From Reticulitermes speratus (taxonomy: Eukaryota > Arthropoda > Insecta > Blattodea > Rhinotermitidae), in NCBI GenBank assembly GCA_021186555.1, contig JAJKFL010000010.1:26084133-26148132 (forward strand): a stretch of 64,000 nt of DNA. Direction: 5' to 3'. The position numbers were made by a program, and so were the translations under genes. Shown piece by piece: positions 1-11,824 of this stretch. Position 1 is the stretch's first letter. Each line of letters starts with the position of its first letter. The notes under the pieces were generated by a model, which had not been told where the DNA came from, did no database searches, and worked only from the letters and a program-made list of their open reading frames with translations.

Positions 1-72
1 CTGCGGTAAAATGTCTGCCTGAACCGTACCAATAACGAGAATAATAATTAAATATATCTGAATGAAATAACG

Positions 73-241
73 AAATCTGCGGTCTTCTGTGGAATTACGT
101 GGCGTCGTGTGGTGATTGTTTATCGACGTTTCGGGACAACGTATCTCTTGACCCGTGAAGATGGGACCGATACGTTGTCCCGAAACGTCGATAAACAATC
201 ACCACACGACGCCACGTAATACCTCAGAAGAACGCAGATTT
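73..241. repeat. Long inverted repeat (73-bp arms), U1
   Basis: The left arm is 73-145 and the right arm 169-241, separated by a 23-base spacer. The arms are reverse complements apart from about three mismatches. Each arm contains GTTGTCCCGAAACGTCG in one orientation. As RNA or extruded DNA this would form a long hairpin. Confidence 0.9.
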
Positions 242-879
242 CATCAACATCGCGACGGAAGCCTGAAATCATGAATGAAATAATGTATAAAATGACGGAC
301 TGGACATGCGTCGGTAGTAACACGGCAATGAGGAACGTCTTCACGTTCTGAGCAATTGTCAGCTTCTCAATAAGTGTTGTAGACACTGTCGACCTTCAAA
401 TACGTGGCAAACTTGCAGCAACGCCTTAGAAGACAGTGACTTCTCGGGCAGCTGTGCAATGCGGGATGCTTCGAAACCCTGCGCTCAACACAGAGAGACT
501 TCGCATGCTTGTTGCTATCTGAGCTGTCAGCTAAGAGGCAACGGTCTGTCTGCCTCGGTACGTGTCGTTTATGTCTTGTCGTGTATCAAGACTTCAAGCG
601 AGGGATTTAGGTGAACAGAGCGGTGCATAGCAGAAGCGTGTTGGTGCAATTCACTGATGTTTGTTCTTGCATCCAAGCAATAGAGTGCTGTTAAGCTGCT
701 TGGCTATTGAAGAGGCGGCAAGCTGTTATAACATTGCTTTAGAATCACTACTGAAGACAGTCTGAGTCATGGCTTTGCTTGTTCAACTTAGTCCTTGGGA
801 AGATGCTTGCTATATGTTATAAGTAGACCGATAGATAGCGTGCTTTGACATTCACCAATTCTACGTTCTGCCCACACAG
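242..879. other. Spacer between inverted repeat and 114-bp array, U1
   Basis: This is about 640 bases of single-copy-looking sequence shared by all four units. I see no convincing gene in it: the frames are short and not kept open between units. It leads into the 114-bp array at CACACAGTGTATTT. Confidence 0.6.
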
Positions 880-3374
880 TGTATTTTGTTTTGTGTGGAT
901 CTCAGAACAAACAGCGATTATTTCACTGTACAACATTAACTGACTGGTTTGTATAACTGAGACGGAGTGTGCTTACTGCGCGGTACGGACTGTATTTGTG
1001 TGTTTTGTGTGGATATCAGAACAAAAGCGATTATTTCACTGTACAACATTAACTGACTGGTTTGTATAACTGAGACGGTGTGTGTTTACTGCGCGGTACG
1101 GACTGTATTTATGTGTTTTCTGTGGATCTCAGAACAAACAGCGATTATTTCACTGTACAACATTAACTGACTGGTTTGTATAACTGAGACGGAGTGTGTT
1201 TACTGCACGGTACGGACTGTATTTATGTGTTTTGTGAGGATCTCGGAACAAACAGCGATTATTTCACTGTACAACATTAACTGACTGGTTTGTATAAATG
1301 AGACGGAGTGTGTTTACTGCGCGGTAAGGACTGAATTTATGTGTTTTGTGTGGATCTCAGAACAAACAGCGATTATTTCACTGTACAACATTAACTGACT
1401 GGTTTAAATAAATGAGACGGAGTGTGTTTACTGCGCGGTACGGACTGTATGTGTTTTGTGTGGATCTCAGAACAAACAGCGATTATTTCACTGTACAACA
1501 TTAACTGACTGGTTTGTATAAATGAGACGGAGTGTGTTTACTGCGCGGTACGGACTGTATTTATGTGTTTTGTGTGGATCTCAGAACAAACAGCGATTAT
1601 TTCACTGTACAATATTAACTGACTGGTTTGTATAACTGAGACGGAGTGTGTTTACTGCGCGGTGCGGACTGTATTTATGTGTTTTGTGAGGATCTCGGAA
1701 CAAACAGCGATTATTTCACTGTACAACATTAACTGACTGGTTTGTATAAATGAGACGGAGTGTGTTTACTGCGCGGTACGGACTGTATTTATGTGTTTTT
1801 GTGTGGATCTCAGAACAAACAGCGATTACTTCACTGTACAACATTAACTGACTGGTTTGTATAACTGAGACGGAGTGTGTTTTACTGCGCGGTACGGACT
1901 GTATTTATGTGTTTTGTGTGGATCTCAGAACAAACAGCGATTATTTCACTGTACAGCATTAACTGACTGGTTTGTATAACTGAGACGTAGTGTGTTTACT
2001 GCGCGGTACGGACTGTATTTATGTGTTTTGTGTGGATCTCAGAACAAACAGCGATTATTTCACTGTACAGCATTAACTGACTGGTTTGTATAACTGAGAC
2101 GTAGTGTGTTTACTGCGCGGTACGGACTGTATTTATGTGTTTTGTGTGGATCTCAGAACAAACAGCGATTATTTCACTGTACGGCATTAACTGACTGGTT
2201 TGTATAACTGAGACGGAGTGTGTTTACTGCGCGGTACGGACTGTATTTATGTGTTTTGTGTGGATCTCAGAACAAACAGCGATTATTTCACTGTACAACA
2301 TTAACTGACTGGTTTGTATAACTGAGACGGAGTGTGTTTACTGCGCGGTATGGACTGTATTTATGTGTTTTGTGTGGATCTCAGAACAAACAGCGATTAT
2401 TTCACTGTACAGCAGTAACTGACTGGTTTGTATAACTGAGACGGAGTGTGTTTACTGCGCGGTACGGACTGTATTTATGTGTTTTGTGTGGATCTCAGAA
2501 CAAACAGCGATTATTTCACTGTACAACATTAACTGACTGGTTTGTATAACTGAGACGTAGTGTGTTTACTGCGCGGTACGGACTGTATTTATGTGTTTTG
2601 TGTGGATCTCAGAACAAACAGCGATTATTTCACTGTACAACATTAACTGACTGGTTTGTATAACTGAGACGGAGTGTGTTTACTGCGCGGTACGGACTGT
2701 ATTTATGTGTTTTGTGTGGATCTCAGAACAAACAGCGATTATTTCACTGTACAGCAGTAACTGACTGGTTTGTATAACTGAGACGGAGTGTGTTTACTGC
2801 GCGGTACGGACTGTATTTATGTGTTTTGTGGGATCTCAGAACAAACAGCGATTATTTCACTGTACAACATTAACTGACTGGTTTGTATAACTGAGACGGA
2901 GTGTGTTTACTGCGCGGTACGGACTGTATTTATGTGTTTTTGTGGATCTCAGAACAAACAGCGATTATTTCACTGTACAACATTAACTGACTGGTTTGTA
3001 TAACTGAGACGGAGTGTGTTTACTGCGCGGTACGGACTGTATTTATGTGTTTTGTGTGGATCTCAGAACAAACAGCGATTATTTCACTGTACAACATTAA
3101 CTGACTGGTTTGTATAACTGAGACGGGGTGTGTTTACTGCGCGGTACGGACTGTATTTATGTGTTTTGTGTGGATCTCAGAACAAACAGCGATTATTTCA
3201 CTGTACAACATTAACTGACTGGTTTGTATAACTGAGACGGAGTGTGTTTACTGCGCGGTACGGATTGTATTTATGTGTTTTGTGTGGATCTCAGAACAAA
3301 CAGCGATTATTTCACTGTACAGCAGTAACTGACTGGTTTGTATAACTGAGACGTAGTGTGTTTACTGCGCGGTA
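880..3374. repeat. 114-bp minisatellite, about 22 copies, U1
   Basis: The period is 114 bases, measured between successive GAGACGGAGTGTG blocks (for example 2210 to 2324). Monomers share TTTACTGCGCGGTACGG and AACAAACAGCGATTATTTC and differ by a few percent. No reading frame runs through it. Confidence 0.95.
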
Positions 3375-3481
3375 CGATCACATGACCCTTACTCATGACG
3401 TCACCGCCCACACCTTTACCTTTATAAACTTCGTACGCAGTCTTATCCGTCTTTATTCTACGCCTTTTCCAATTTCTTCAC
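3375..3481 (+). promoter_or_regulatory. CRE plus TATA promoter-like block, U1
   Basis: A full palindromic CRE (TGACGTCA) at 3396-3403 is followed about 20 bases later by TTTATAAAC (TATAAA at 3423-3428), then CGCAGTCTT and a pyrimidine-rich stretch. This is the layout of a core promoter with an upstream CREB/ATF-type site. No clear coding region follows, so it may belong to a decayed transposable element. The function is inferred only. Confidence 0.35.
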
Positions 3482-3520
3482 CCTTGATGAAGGGACTGTT
3501 ATGTTGTCCCGAAACGTCGG
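3482..3520 (+). other. GGGAC/GTCCC hairpin followed by GAAACGTCGG, U1
   Basis: A GGGAC stem, a short loop and GTCCC are followed directly by GAAACGTCGG, and preceded by TTGATGAA. The same hairpin-GAAACGTCG arrangement lies in both arms of the inverted repeat at 73-241. It resembles the core of hammerhead ribozymes found in Penelope-like elements, but the CUGAUGA box is not exact. Confidence 0.35.
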
Positions 3521-3947
3521 TACAGAACTACCACACAATCTGCGTAATGTCCCAGAAGAGCGCAGATCTCACGCACATTCTGCTGTTTCAGTGCAACATC
3601 AGACACTTTACATGAAGTCCTACGTACCACGTCGGTGCAAGTCGGTGCACCTCACCCTCTACATATATCTCGATACTCCCACCAGCAATTTGCAAAATAT
3701 CAAACCAACACGTTGATCAGCCCGCTATAAACATACAAAACTGCCGCATCCACGTGTTGCCTCTGTTGAACCGCCGAGGTTGGAAACAGCTCGCTTTCAA
3801 AAATGTGTTTTTTGGAAGGTATTTTGTGCAGTGTTATAGAGTGTTTGTGTGATTAAAGTGTTGATTTTGTGTTCGTGACAAAGACGCTTTTTACGCTTAC
3901 GCATGCGTATATATATATATATATGATTGTGTATTAATATATATATA
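3521..3947. other. Spacer with (TA)n tract, U1
   Basis: This non-repetitive stretch is shared with U2 only. It ends in an AT dinucleotide tract at about 3910-3947, next to the pogo-like terminus. The small frames here are not supported as genes. Confidence 0.5.
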
Positions 3948-4007
3948 CAGTAGAACCGCGGTTATCCGAACTTCGCTTAACCGAAACTCGGGTTAACCGA
4001 AACGCTT
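3948..4007 (+). mobile_element. Solo pogo/Tigger-like terminal repeat, U1
   Basis: It begins CAGTAGAACCGCGGTTATCC right after a TA dinucleotide, the target of pogo/Tc1-mariner elements, and continues with CCGAA-type repeats typical of pogo/Tigger ends. I found no matching inverted end downstream and no transposase frame, so this is a one-sided remnant. Family assignment rests on the terminus alone. Confidence 0.5.
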
Positions 4008-4185
4008 TTTTTTTGTACGCGAGATGTTATCTAAATTAAATTGTTGCTGCCAGCCATGTTGCATGTGTGGCGACACGGCACATAGTTAAGCTGTGCTGTC
4101 GGACTTGGATGAACACTTTGTTGGCTGTAACGTAATACTTACAGCGTTCTTGGAAAGGAAGTCATAAGAACACAAATATCAGTGA
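4008..4185. other. Possible internal remnant of pogo-like element, U1
   Basis: This single-copy sequence follows the terminus and is shared with U2 only. It may be residual transposon DNA. No intact domain is visible. Confidence 0.3.
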
Positions 4186-4275
4186 AATTAGCCGTCTTCT
4201 GCGATGGACGCCCTTTAGGCGGGTCGATATAAGCCGACGTTTCAAAGACACTTGCTCACCAATTCATCAGCGGTG
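4186..4275 (-). other. Hammerhead-like structured motif, U1
   Basis: Read on the minus strand there is CTGATGA, 20 bases, then GAAAC, then a GTCG...CGAC hairpin, then a CGCC-CTTTA-GGCG hairpin. CTGATGA and GAAAC are the two invariant boxes of the hammerhead core. A good stem II between them is not obvious, so an active ribozyme is doubtful. It may be the terminal region of a Penelope-like element. Confidence 0.3.
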
Positions 4276-4852
4276 TGTCCTGTGCCGGCAGCAACCTCCT
4301 CTAAAGTGTTGGCTCATATCTACCAGACTATACGACATCACACCTTTATAGCCACCACAGTGGGAGCTTCAGATCTCGTAGACGTCTGTATTTATTTTAA
4401 GGAAGTTTCAAGCACAAGGCGGAAGTACATCTACATTTAGACGAGCATTAACAGAAGACACCCTGTAGCATGTTGCCACGGACACGATCGATTGCTAACG
4501 GATCGTTCCGATTTCACATTCCTCTACTTAAGGAATACTAAGAGGTTAACGTGGTTAGACTACTGCGGTGCTTGCACGGCAAGGTGTCTAAAGGTAGCCA
4601 CTTGCCTCTCACATTAGTGTCTAGCATTATATTCGAGAGCTACGATATGGACTCTTCCATCGATGATCCCTTGATTGTTACACCAAACAAAGTGATAAAT
4701 TGACCTATAGAAGTGCTGACATTATGTTGAGCTCTGCTGTATTACATGCACAATGGTCAATTATTTCTTCAACCTCAGCTCGCACTGCACAGTGAAACAG
4801 TTTGTCACAATCACAAAAATCATTTTTCCACAAACTTTGCGTAAATTATAGC
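4276..4852. other. Spacer, U1
   Basis: This is unique sequence shared with U2; its last part (from about 4710) is shared with U3 and U4 too. I see no gene in it. Confidence 0.5.
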
Positions 4853-5208
4853 TAATACAGTCCATATAGATAATACAGTCCTTATAGATAATACAGTCCT
4901 TATAGATAATAAGTCCTTATAGATAATAAAGTCCTTATAGATAATACAGTCCTTATAGATAATACAGTCCTTATAGATAATAAGTCCTTATAGATAATAC
5001 AGTCCTTATAGATAATATAGTCCTTATAGATAATACAGTCCTTATAGGTAATACAGTCCTTATAGATAATACAGTCCTTATAGATATAACAGTCCTTATA
5101 GATAATACAGTCCTTACAGTTAATACAGTCCTTATAGACATAACAGTCCTTATAGATAATACAATCCTTATAGATAATACAGTCCATATAGATAATACAG
5201 TCCTTCAC
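4853..5208. repeat. 18-bp minisatellite, about 20 copies, U1
   Basis: The monomer is ATAATACAGTCCTTATAG. Because 18 is a multiple of three, the minus strand stays open as a short repeated peptide, which I treat as an artefact. Confidence 0.93.
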
Positions 5209-5850
5209 AACCACTATGTCAAATGTACATTAGTTTTGATTATTAAAAATGTTATCAATTTCTATAAACACAGGTGGAATCACTGTCGATTATTATCGAT
5301 TACTAACGACTAAGTAGACTCCTATCGACCCAGACGTGACTCACAGAGTCACTCAGTCACCAAGTCATCACGTAAGGTGGAAGGAGCAATTAAGATGCTT
5401 TTTCTTATAAATGTGAAGTTTAAACGTGTTCAGAAGGACATCAGTAAACACTGACAGCAGACATTATTACAGGTTGGCGGCCTCTCAGTGTCCAGTGTAC
5501 CTCCTTGCTAACCTGTTTTCATACGGAAAGTATGGCGTTTTATGAAGACAAGTCGTAAGGCGAGTGTAGCTTGCGACTGTGTTAACACAGCGCTCTTGTG
5601 GATGACAGTTCGTAGTTTGAACGTAGCAGCAATATGGCGGTTAATATCGAGTTTGAAGTCGAGTTAGGAAAAATGATTTGAACACCAAAAGCAAATTCCT
5701 TTAACTCCTGCGCTTATTTCCAAAGGTTGTACCTAAATTCGTCCCCTTTCAGTTGCGGAATCTGCAGTAGGCTCACGTCTGCAGCCTGAACTTCAGGACA
5801 GCTGAGCTGCGTGATGATGTTGAAGGGCTGCAAATTGTTTTTTGTGTCAC
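5209..5850. other. Spacer between 18-bp and 21-bp arrays, U1
   Basis: This spacer is conserved in all units. Its last ~140 bases carry an open minus-strand end (CPEVQAADVSLLQ...) that is kept in all four units, but the units are so alike that this says little. No gene is called. Confidence 0.45.
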
Positions 5851-6620
5851 AGACAGGGACGGTAGGGGCACAGACAGGAACGGTAGGGGCACACACAGGG
5901 ACGGTAGGGGCACAGACAGGACGGTAGGGGCACACACAGGGACGGTAGGGGCACAGACAGGAGACAGGTAGGGGCATAGACAGGAACGGTAGGGGCATAG
6001 ACAGGAACGGTAGGGGCACAGACAGGAACGGTAGGGGCACACACAGGACGGTAGGGGCACACACAGGAACGGTAGGGGCACAGACAGGAACGTAGGGGCA
6101 TAGACAGGAACGGTAGGGGCATAGACAGGAACGGTAGGGGCACAGACAGGAACGGTAGGGGCACAGACAGGAACGGTAGGGGCACAGACAGGAACGGTAG
6201 GGGCATAGACAGGAACGGTAGGGGCAAGACAGGAACGGTAGGGGCACAGACAGGAACGGTAGGGGCACAGACAGGACGGTAGGGGCATCAGACAGGAACG
6301 GTAGGGGCATAGACAGGAACGGTAGGGGCAAGACAGAACGGTAGGGCACAGACAGGAACGGTAGGGGCACAGACAGGAACGGTAGGGGCATAGACAGGAA
6401 CGGTAGGGGCATAGACAGGAACGGTAGGGGCACAGACAGGAACGGTAGGGGCAAGACAGGAACGGTAGGGGCATCAGACAGGAAACGGTAGGGGCATAGA
6501 CAGGAACGGTAGGGGCATAGACAGGAACGGTAGGGGCATAGACAGGGAACGGTAGGGCCATAGACAGGAACGGTAGGGCACAGACAGGAGTAGGAACAGG
6601 AACGGTAGGGCAAGCCAGGA
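5851..6620. repeat. 21-bp minisatellite, about 37 copies, U1
   Basis: The monomer is GGAACGGTAGGGGCACAGACA with variants. The other units hold only about 4-7 copies. One-base gains and losses are scattered through it. The period of seven codons gives overlapping minus-strand frames rich in Pro, Cys and Leu, which I reject as genes. Confidence 0.94.
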
Positions 6621-6861
6621 AAGTAGGGGCACAGACAGTGGGCTTCTGAAATGGCAATCACTGCCTTACCGAAATAATATGGCTGTGCTTTGTCTGACAC
6701 ACTGGAAACGTGGAAAAGAATTTCAAGGCAACACGCTGCAGGTTGACAGCTGCAATTATTTTACATGGGTTGTACCGAATATAATGAGATGATGAACTAA
6801 CTAGCGAGAAGTGAATGAATTGTTATTGTCTTAATGGTGCAAATGAATTGTAATTGGACAG

Positions 6862-9585
6862 GAATTGGAATGTATTGTTTTGTAACTGGAATTGTGATAT
6901 ATTGTTTTGTAACTGGAATTGTGAATGTATTGTTTTGTAATTGGAATTGTGAATGTATTGTTTTGTAACTGGAATTGTGAATATATTGTTTTGTAACTGG
7001 AATTGTGAATGTATTGTTTTGTAATTGGAATTGTGAATGTATTGTTTTGTAATTGGAATTGTGAATGTATTGTTTTGTAATTGGAATTGTGAATGTATTG
7101 TTTTGTAATTGGAATTGTGAATGTATTGTTTTGTAACTGGAATTGTGAATGTATTGTTTTGTAATTGGAATTGTGAATGTATTGTTTTATAATTGGAATT
7201 GTGAATGTATTGTTTTGTAACTGGAATTGTGAATATATTGTTTTGTAACTGGAATTGTGAATGTATTGTTTTGTAATTGGAATTGTGAATGTATTGTTTT
7301 GTAATTGGAATTGTGAATGTATTGTTTTGTAATTGGAATTGTGAATGTATTGTTTTGTAATTGGAATTGTGAATGTATTGTTTTGTAACTGGAATTGTGA
7401 ATGTATTGTTTTGTAATTGGAATTGTGAATGTATTGTTTTATAATTGGAATTGTGAATGTATTGTTTTGTAATTGGAATTGTGAATGTATTGTTTTGTAA
7501 CTGGAATTGTGAATGTATTGTTTTGTAATTGGAATTGTGAATGTATTGTTTTGTAATTGGAATTGTGAATGTATTGTTTTGTAACTGGAATTGTGAATGT
7601 ATTGTTTTGTAATTGGAATTGTGAATGTATTGTTTTGTAATTGGAATTGTGAATGTATTGTTTTGTAACTGGAATTGTGAATGTATTGTTTTGTAATTGG
7701 AATTGTGAATGTATTGTTTTATAATTGGAATTGTGAATGTATTGTTTTGTAATTGGAATTGTGAATGTATTGTTTTTGTAACTGGAATTGTGAATATACT
7801 GTTTTGTAATTGGCATTGTGAACGTATTGTTTTGTAACTGGAATTGTGAATGTATTGTTTTAATGGAATTGTGAATTATGTTTGTACTGAATGTGAATTG
7901 TATTTGTAACTGGAATTGTGAATGTATTGTTTTGTAACTGGAATTGTGAATGTATTGTTTTGTAACTTTGGAATTGTGAATGTATTGTTTTGTAACTGGA
8001 ATTGTGAATGTATTGTTTTGTAACTGGAATTGTGAATGTATTGTTTTGTAACTGGAATTGTGAATGTATTGTTTTGTAACTGGAATTGTGAATGTATTGT
8101 TTTGTAATGAGATTAGAAGGAATTGTGAATGTATTGTTTTGTAACTGGAATTGTGAATGTATTGTTTTGTAACTGGAATTGTGAATGTATTGTTTTGTAA
8201 TTGGAATTGTGAATGTATTGTTTTGTAATTGGAATTGTGAATGTATTGTTTTGTAATTGGAATTGTGAATGTATTGTTTTGTAACTGGAATTGTTGAATG
8301 TATTGTTTTGTAATTGGAATTGTGAATGTATGTTTTGTAATGGAATTGAATGTATTGTTTTGTAATTGGAATTGTGAATGTATTGTTTTATAATGGAATT
8401 GTGAATGTATTGTTTTGTAATTGGAATTGTGAATGTATTGTTTTGTAACTGGAATTGTGAATTATTGTTTTGTAATTGGAATTGTGAAGTATTTTTTGTA
8501 ACTGGAATTGTGAATGTATTGTTTTGTAACTGGAATTGTGAATGTATTGTTTTAGTAACTTGGAAATTTGAATGTAATTAGTTTTGTAACTGAGGAAATG
8601 TGTGTAATGTGAATTGTATGTTGTAACATGGAATTGTGAATGATTGATTTTTTGTAACTGGAATTGGAATGTATTGTTTTGTAACTGGAATATGTGAATG
8701 TAATGTTTTGTAACTGGAATTGTGAATGTATTGTTTTGTAACTGGAATTGATGAATGTATTTTTGTAACTGGAATTGTGAATGTATTGTTTTGTAACTGG
8801 AATTGTGAATGATATTTGTTTGTAATGGAATGTGATATTTTGTAACTGAATTGGAATTATTGTTTTGTAACTGGAATTGTGAATGTATTGTTTTGTAACT
8901 GGAATTGTGAATGTATTTGTTTGTAGATTGTGAATGATGATGAATGTATTGTTTTGTAATGAATTGTGAATGTATGTTTTGTAACTGGAATTGTGAATGT
9001 ATTGTTTTGTAACTGGAATTGTGAATGTATTGTTTTGTAACTGGAATTGTGAATGTATTGTTTTGTAACTGGAATTGTGATGTATGTTTGTAATGAATGT
9101 GAATGTATTGTTTTGTAACTGGAATTGTGAATGTATTGTTATGTAACTGGAATTTGAATGTTGTTTTGTAACTGGAATTGTGAATGTATTGTTTTGTAAC
9201 TGGAATTGTGAATGTATTGTTTTGTAACTGGAATTGTGAATGTATTGTTTTGTAACTGGAATGTGAATGTATTGTTTTGTAACTGGAATTGTGAATGTAT
9301 TGTATTGTAACTGGGAATGTGATGATTGTTTTGTAACTGGAATTGTGAATGTATTGTTTTGTAATGGAATTGTGAATGTATTGTTTTGTAACTGGAATTG
9401 TGAAGAATGTTTTGTAACTGGAATTGTGAAATATGTTTGTAACTGGAATGTGAAATATTTGTAAATGGAATGTGAATGTATGTTTGTACTGGAATGTAAT
9501 GTATTGTTTGTAACTGGAATTAGGAAGTAATGTTCTTGAATATGGAATGTGAGTATGGTATTGGAATTGTGAAGATGTTTGTAAT
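6862..9585. repeat. 28-bp minisatellite, about 97 copies, U1
   Basis: The monomer is GAATGTATTGTTTTGTAA followed by CTGGAATTGT. It is regular to about 7780, then full of single-base losses and gains to 9585, unlike the U2 and U4 arrays. That pattern suggests either decay or poor consensus quality in the assembly. Confidence 0.95.
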
Positions 9586-10895
9586 TGCATTGAGCACGAT
9601 TCTAGACAAAAAGGAGCGCCGATAATACATGTCGTGCGTGAAGCATTCTGTGTCCAAGTTGCTGCAATTTGCCAGAATGCTCACGTAATGTGGAGAATAA
9701 GGACTGCGAGTTATCAAGGAACGTGTTGCTGTGACAGCTTTGTTATCTCACTGTCTGCACAGAATAACGTACAATTAACTGTGACAGTGACCACATCACG
9801 TCACACGAATACAGCTAAGCTTTCCCACTGTTCCACACATGAGTCACTAAATTGTTAGGCTGACACACAATCGCGTCTAAACTTACTGCATTATCACAAT
9901 ATGGCCACTCCTTCACACAGCCATATTTCTGTACTTCATTACATAACATCGTTTCCCTGACAGAATAACTCCACAATATCTTTCTTGAAATTCTATGTCA
10001 GTGTGGCGAATTGCAAAGTCGCATAAGAATGAACAAAACACAATTCAAAATCCTGACCTAAAACTGCTACCAACTTCCACCTTGTAGTACGTCACATGCG
10101 TCGTAAAAGTGGATATCAGCTGTCATACGTGGATAGGTTGGACCCGGTTTTTGAATCGGAACCAAAAGGAAAACTGCAAACACAAGAATGAGTGACGCCT
10201 GGCGTCCTCATCGCTGTCGGCGAGTTCACATTCACGATGTCAACGTCACATCTGGATATAACGTCCACTGTATGTTGGTTTCGAAGTTAAGACACTTTGA
10301 AGCTGTAAGACGTAAAGCGGTCTCGCTATACCGAATTCCCACACTTGGCTTGCAACACAAATCACCGGCATATCATTACGTGTGTACAGACAGCACAAAG
10401 ATGTACACTTAAATGTGTCGTAAGGATGTACAATTGTACAAACGGAGTTCCTCGAAAACCAAATCCCTATGAACGACCACGTACAGACGTCACATCCGCT
10501 CAAACAAACGCAATTTTCCGGTTTGTGAGACAACCAACAAGCATCACTCAGTTTCCTGAATTTAGATTTGTAATCTGAAGGTCAGTCCGACTGCAGTTAC
10601 TGAAGCTGCCGGATGTGATATGATTTGCGCTTGTAGGATATGTAGCATGCAGGGATCGCTGTTCAGGGCGGGGTTATGTGTAGTGACAATGTCATGCGGT
10701 TTGTCCATCCTGTCATTTATATACATACATAGAACACAATGTGAAGCGCACCGCAACATTACAGCGGGGGACTGGGAAGGAGCAGATCCTGAGGTGGTAA
10801 GATTGCTGTTAAAATCGACGGCGCAATCCGACGTGTGACGTACCGACGTTAGAACTGCGGAACTGAAGTGTAACATTGTGCAGCTCACCGGGCAG
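9586..10895. other. Spacer upstream of the second promoter, U1
   Basis: This is 1.3 kb of unique sequence shared by all units. It has several short frames, none kept open in all units. I see no gene or RNA in it. Confidence 0.5.
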
Positions 10896-10922
10896 TATAA
10901 ACAGCAGGCTGTGTTTGTCAGT
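10896..10922 (+). promoter_or_regulatory. Upstream TATA box and initiator, U1
   Basis: TATAAA at 10896-10901 is followed by an arthropod-type initiator TCAGT at 10918-10922, with the initiator A 24 bases after the TATA start, slightly shorter than usual. The pair is conserved in all four units about 0.9 kb before the secreted-peptide gene. Confidence 0.45.
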
Positions 10923-10938
10923 CGATAGTCACAGTTAG

Positions 10939-11157
10939 ATGTGCTTTGTTTGTTTTGAGTATACAGTGAGCAATTGTGAAATACTATTTTGTGCTATTGC
11001 TATGTTTATTGGCGTAACGTTTGTACTTCTGCATCTTCAAATATATTTCTACGGCAGAGTATCGAAGAGAATTCAGCGCTTCGTTTCGGATGAACTTCAG
11101 AGCACTTACATGTCCACACTGAATATGACACACACAGTTTGGGTCTCACAACGTTGA
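10939..11157 (+). CDS. Hypothetical 72-residue membrane-anchored protein (open in U1 only)
   Basis: This frame opens 19 bases after the predicted transcription start of the upstream TATA/initiator. It encodes 72 residues with a hydrophobic stretch at about residues 14-37 (CEILFCAIAMFIGVTFVLL) and a basic, polar tail (GRVSKRIQRF). It could be a single-pass membrane or poorly cleaved signal sequence. I do not recognise it. In U2 and U4 it is shifted and closed after about 24 codons, and in U3 it closes after about 26 codons, so either only U1 keeps it or it is a chance frame. The promoter context is the only positive evidence. Confidence 0.25.
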   Translation: MCFVCFEYTVSNCEILFCAIAMFIGVTFVLLHLQIYFYGRVSKRIQRFVSDELQSTYMSTLNMTHTVWVSQR

Positions 11158-11823
11158 ATTAAAACCTTACCTGTTTCGTTAGTGTGTCTGTCTGTCTTCT
11201 GTTGCATATCGTGTACCAAACAGTACGGTACTAAAAACGTGTACAGTGGAACGGTCAGATATGTCAGCATTTCAATGTAAAATTACTTTAACAATCTAAA
11301 CTCCATTCCAAACCGTCGAAATCCGTTGAATGGAATAAGCTTTCTGTGTAATTACACGCTCTGCTGTGTAATGTATAAATAAGTACCGCTGATATAAACA
11401 GCATTATATTTGGGATAAAGTAAGGTACAAAGTTTAAATAAATATGTACTACATTAAACTTAATAAATAAGAGGGATTTTAAGGATAATTTTGTGTTCTT
11501 GTACTTGAACGACCTTGCAGTGTAACGTACGGTATTGATATCATCTTAGGCACTTTACATTGAAACACAGAGCAAGATAGATTTTGGCATTAGAAATTCT
11601 TAATATTGGGGCTTGAATTTCGTCCCTAAATTAATTGACTCATAATTCAATGAGCTGATTCTAAAATGTGAGACCGAAATACGTAAATTACAGAAGACTG
11701 TGGGCAGACTTGTTGAAGTGAACATGAATTTAAAAATATCTAATTACATGTGCTTACCGGCAATTATGCCTACGACGTCAGTTGGCGTCGTCTAGGGGAA
11801 TTACTGAGTACCTGCAGACAGTA
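11158..11823. other. Proximal 5' flank of the secreted-peptide gene, U1
   Basis: This AT-rich sequence has no frame of note. Just before the TATA box it holds the conserved block GACGTCAGTTGGCGTCG and a GGGGAATTAC sequence resembling an insect Rel/kappaB site. It is present in all units. Confidence 0.45.
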
Positions 11824-11824
11824 C

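Noticed and set aside
880-3374. CRISPR-like array
   Set aside because: Monomers are contiguous and alike over the full 114 bases; there are no unique spacers, and the sequence is eukaryotic.
5714-6700. Pro/Cys/Leu-rich frames of 294-328 codons
   Set aside because: Products of the 21-bp repeat; copy number falls from about 37 to 4 between units and two frames are open at once.
10562-10888. 108-codon minus frame shared by U1, U2 and U4
   Set aside because: Interrupted by the LINE in U3, antisense to the upstream promoter, and without a recognisable domain; the units are too similar for conservation to count.
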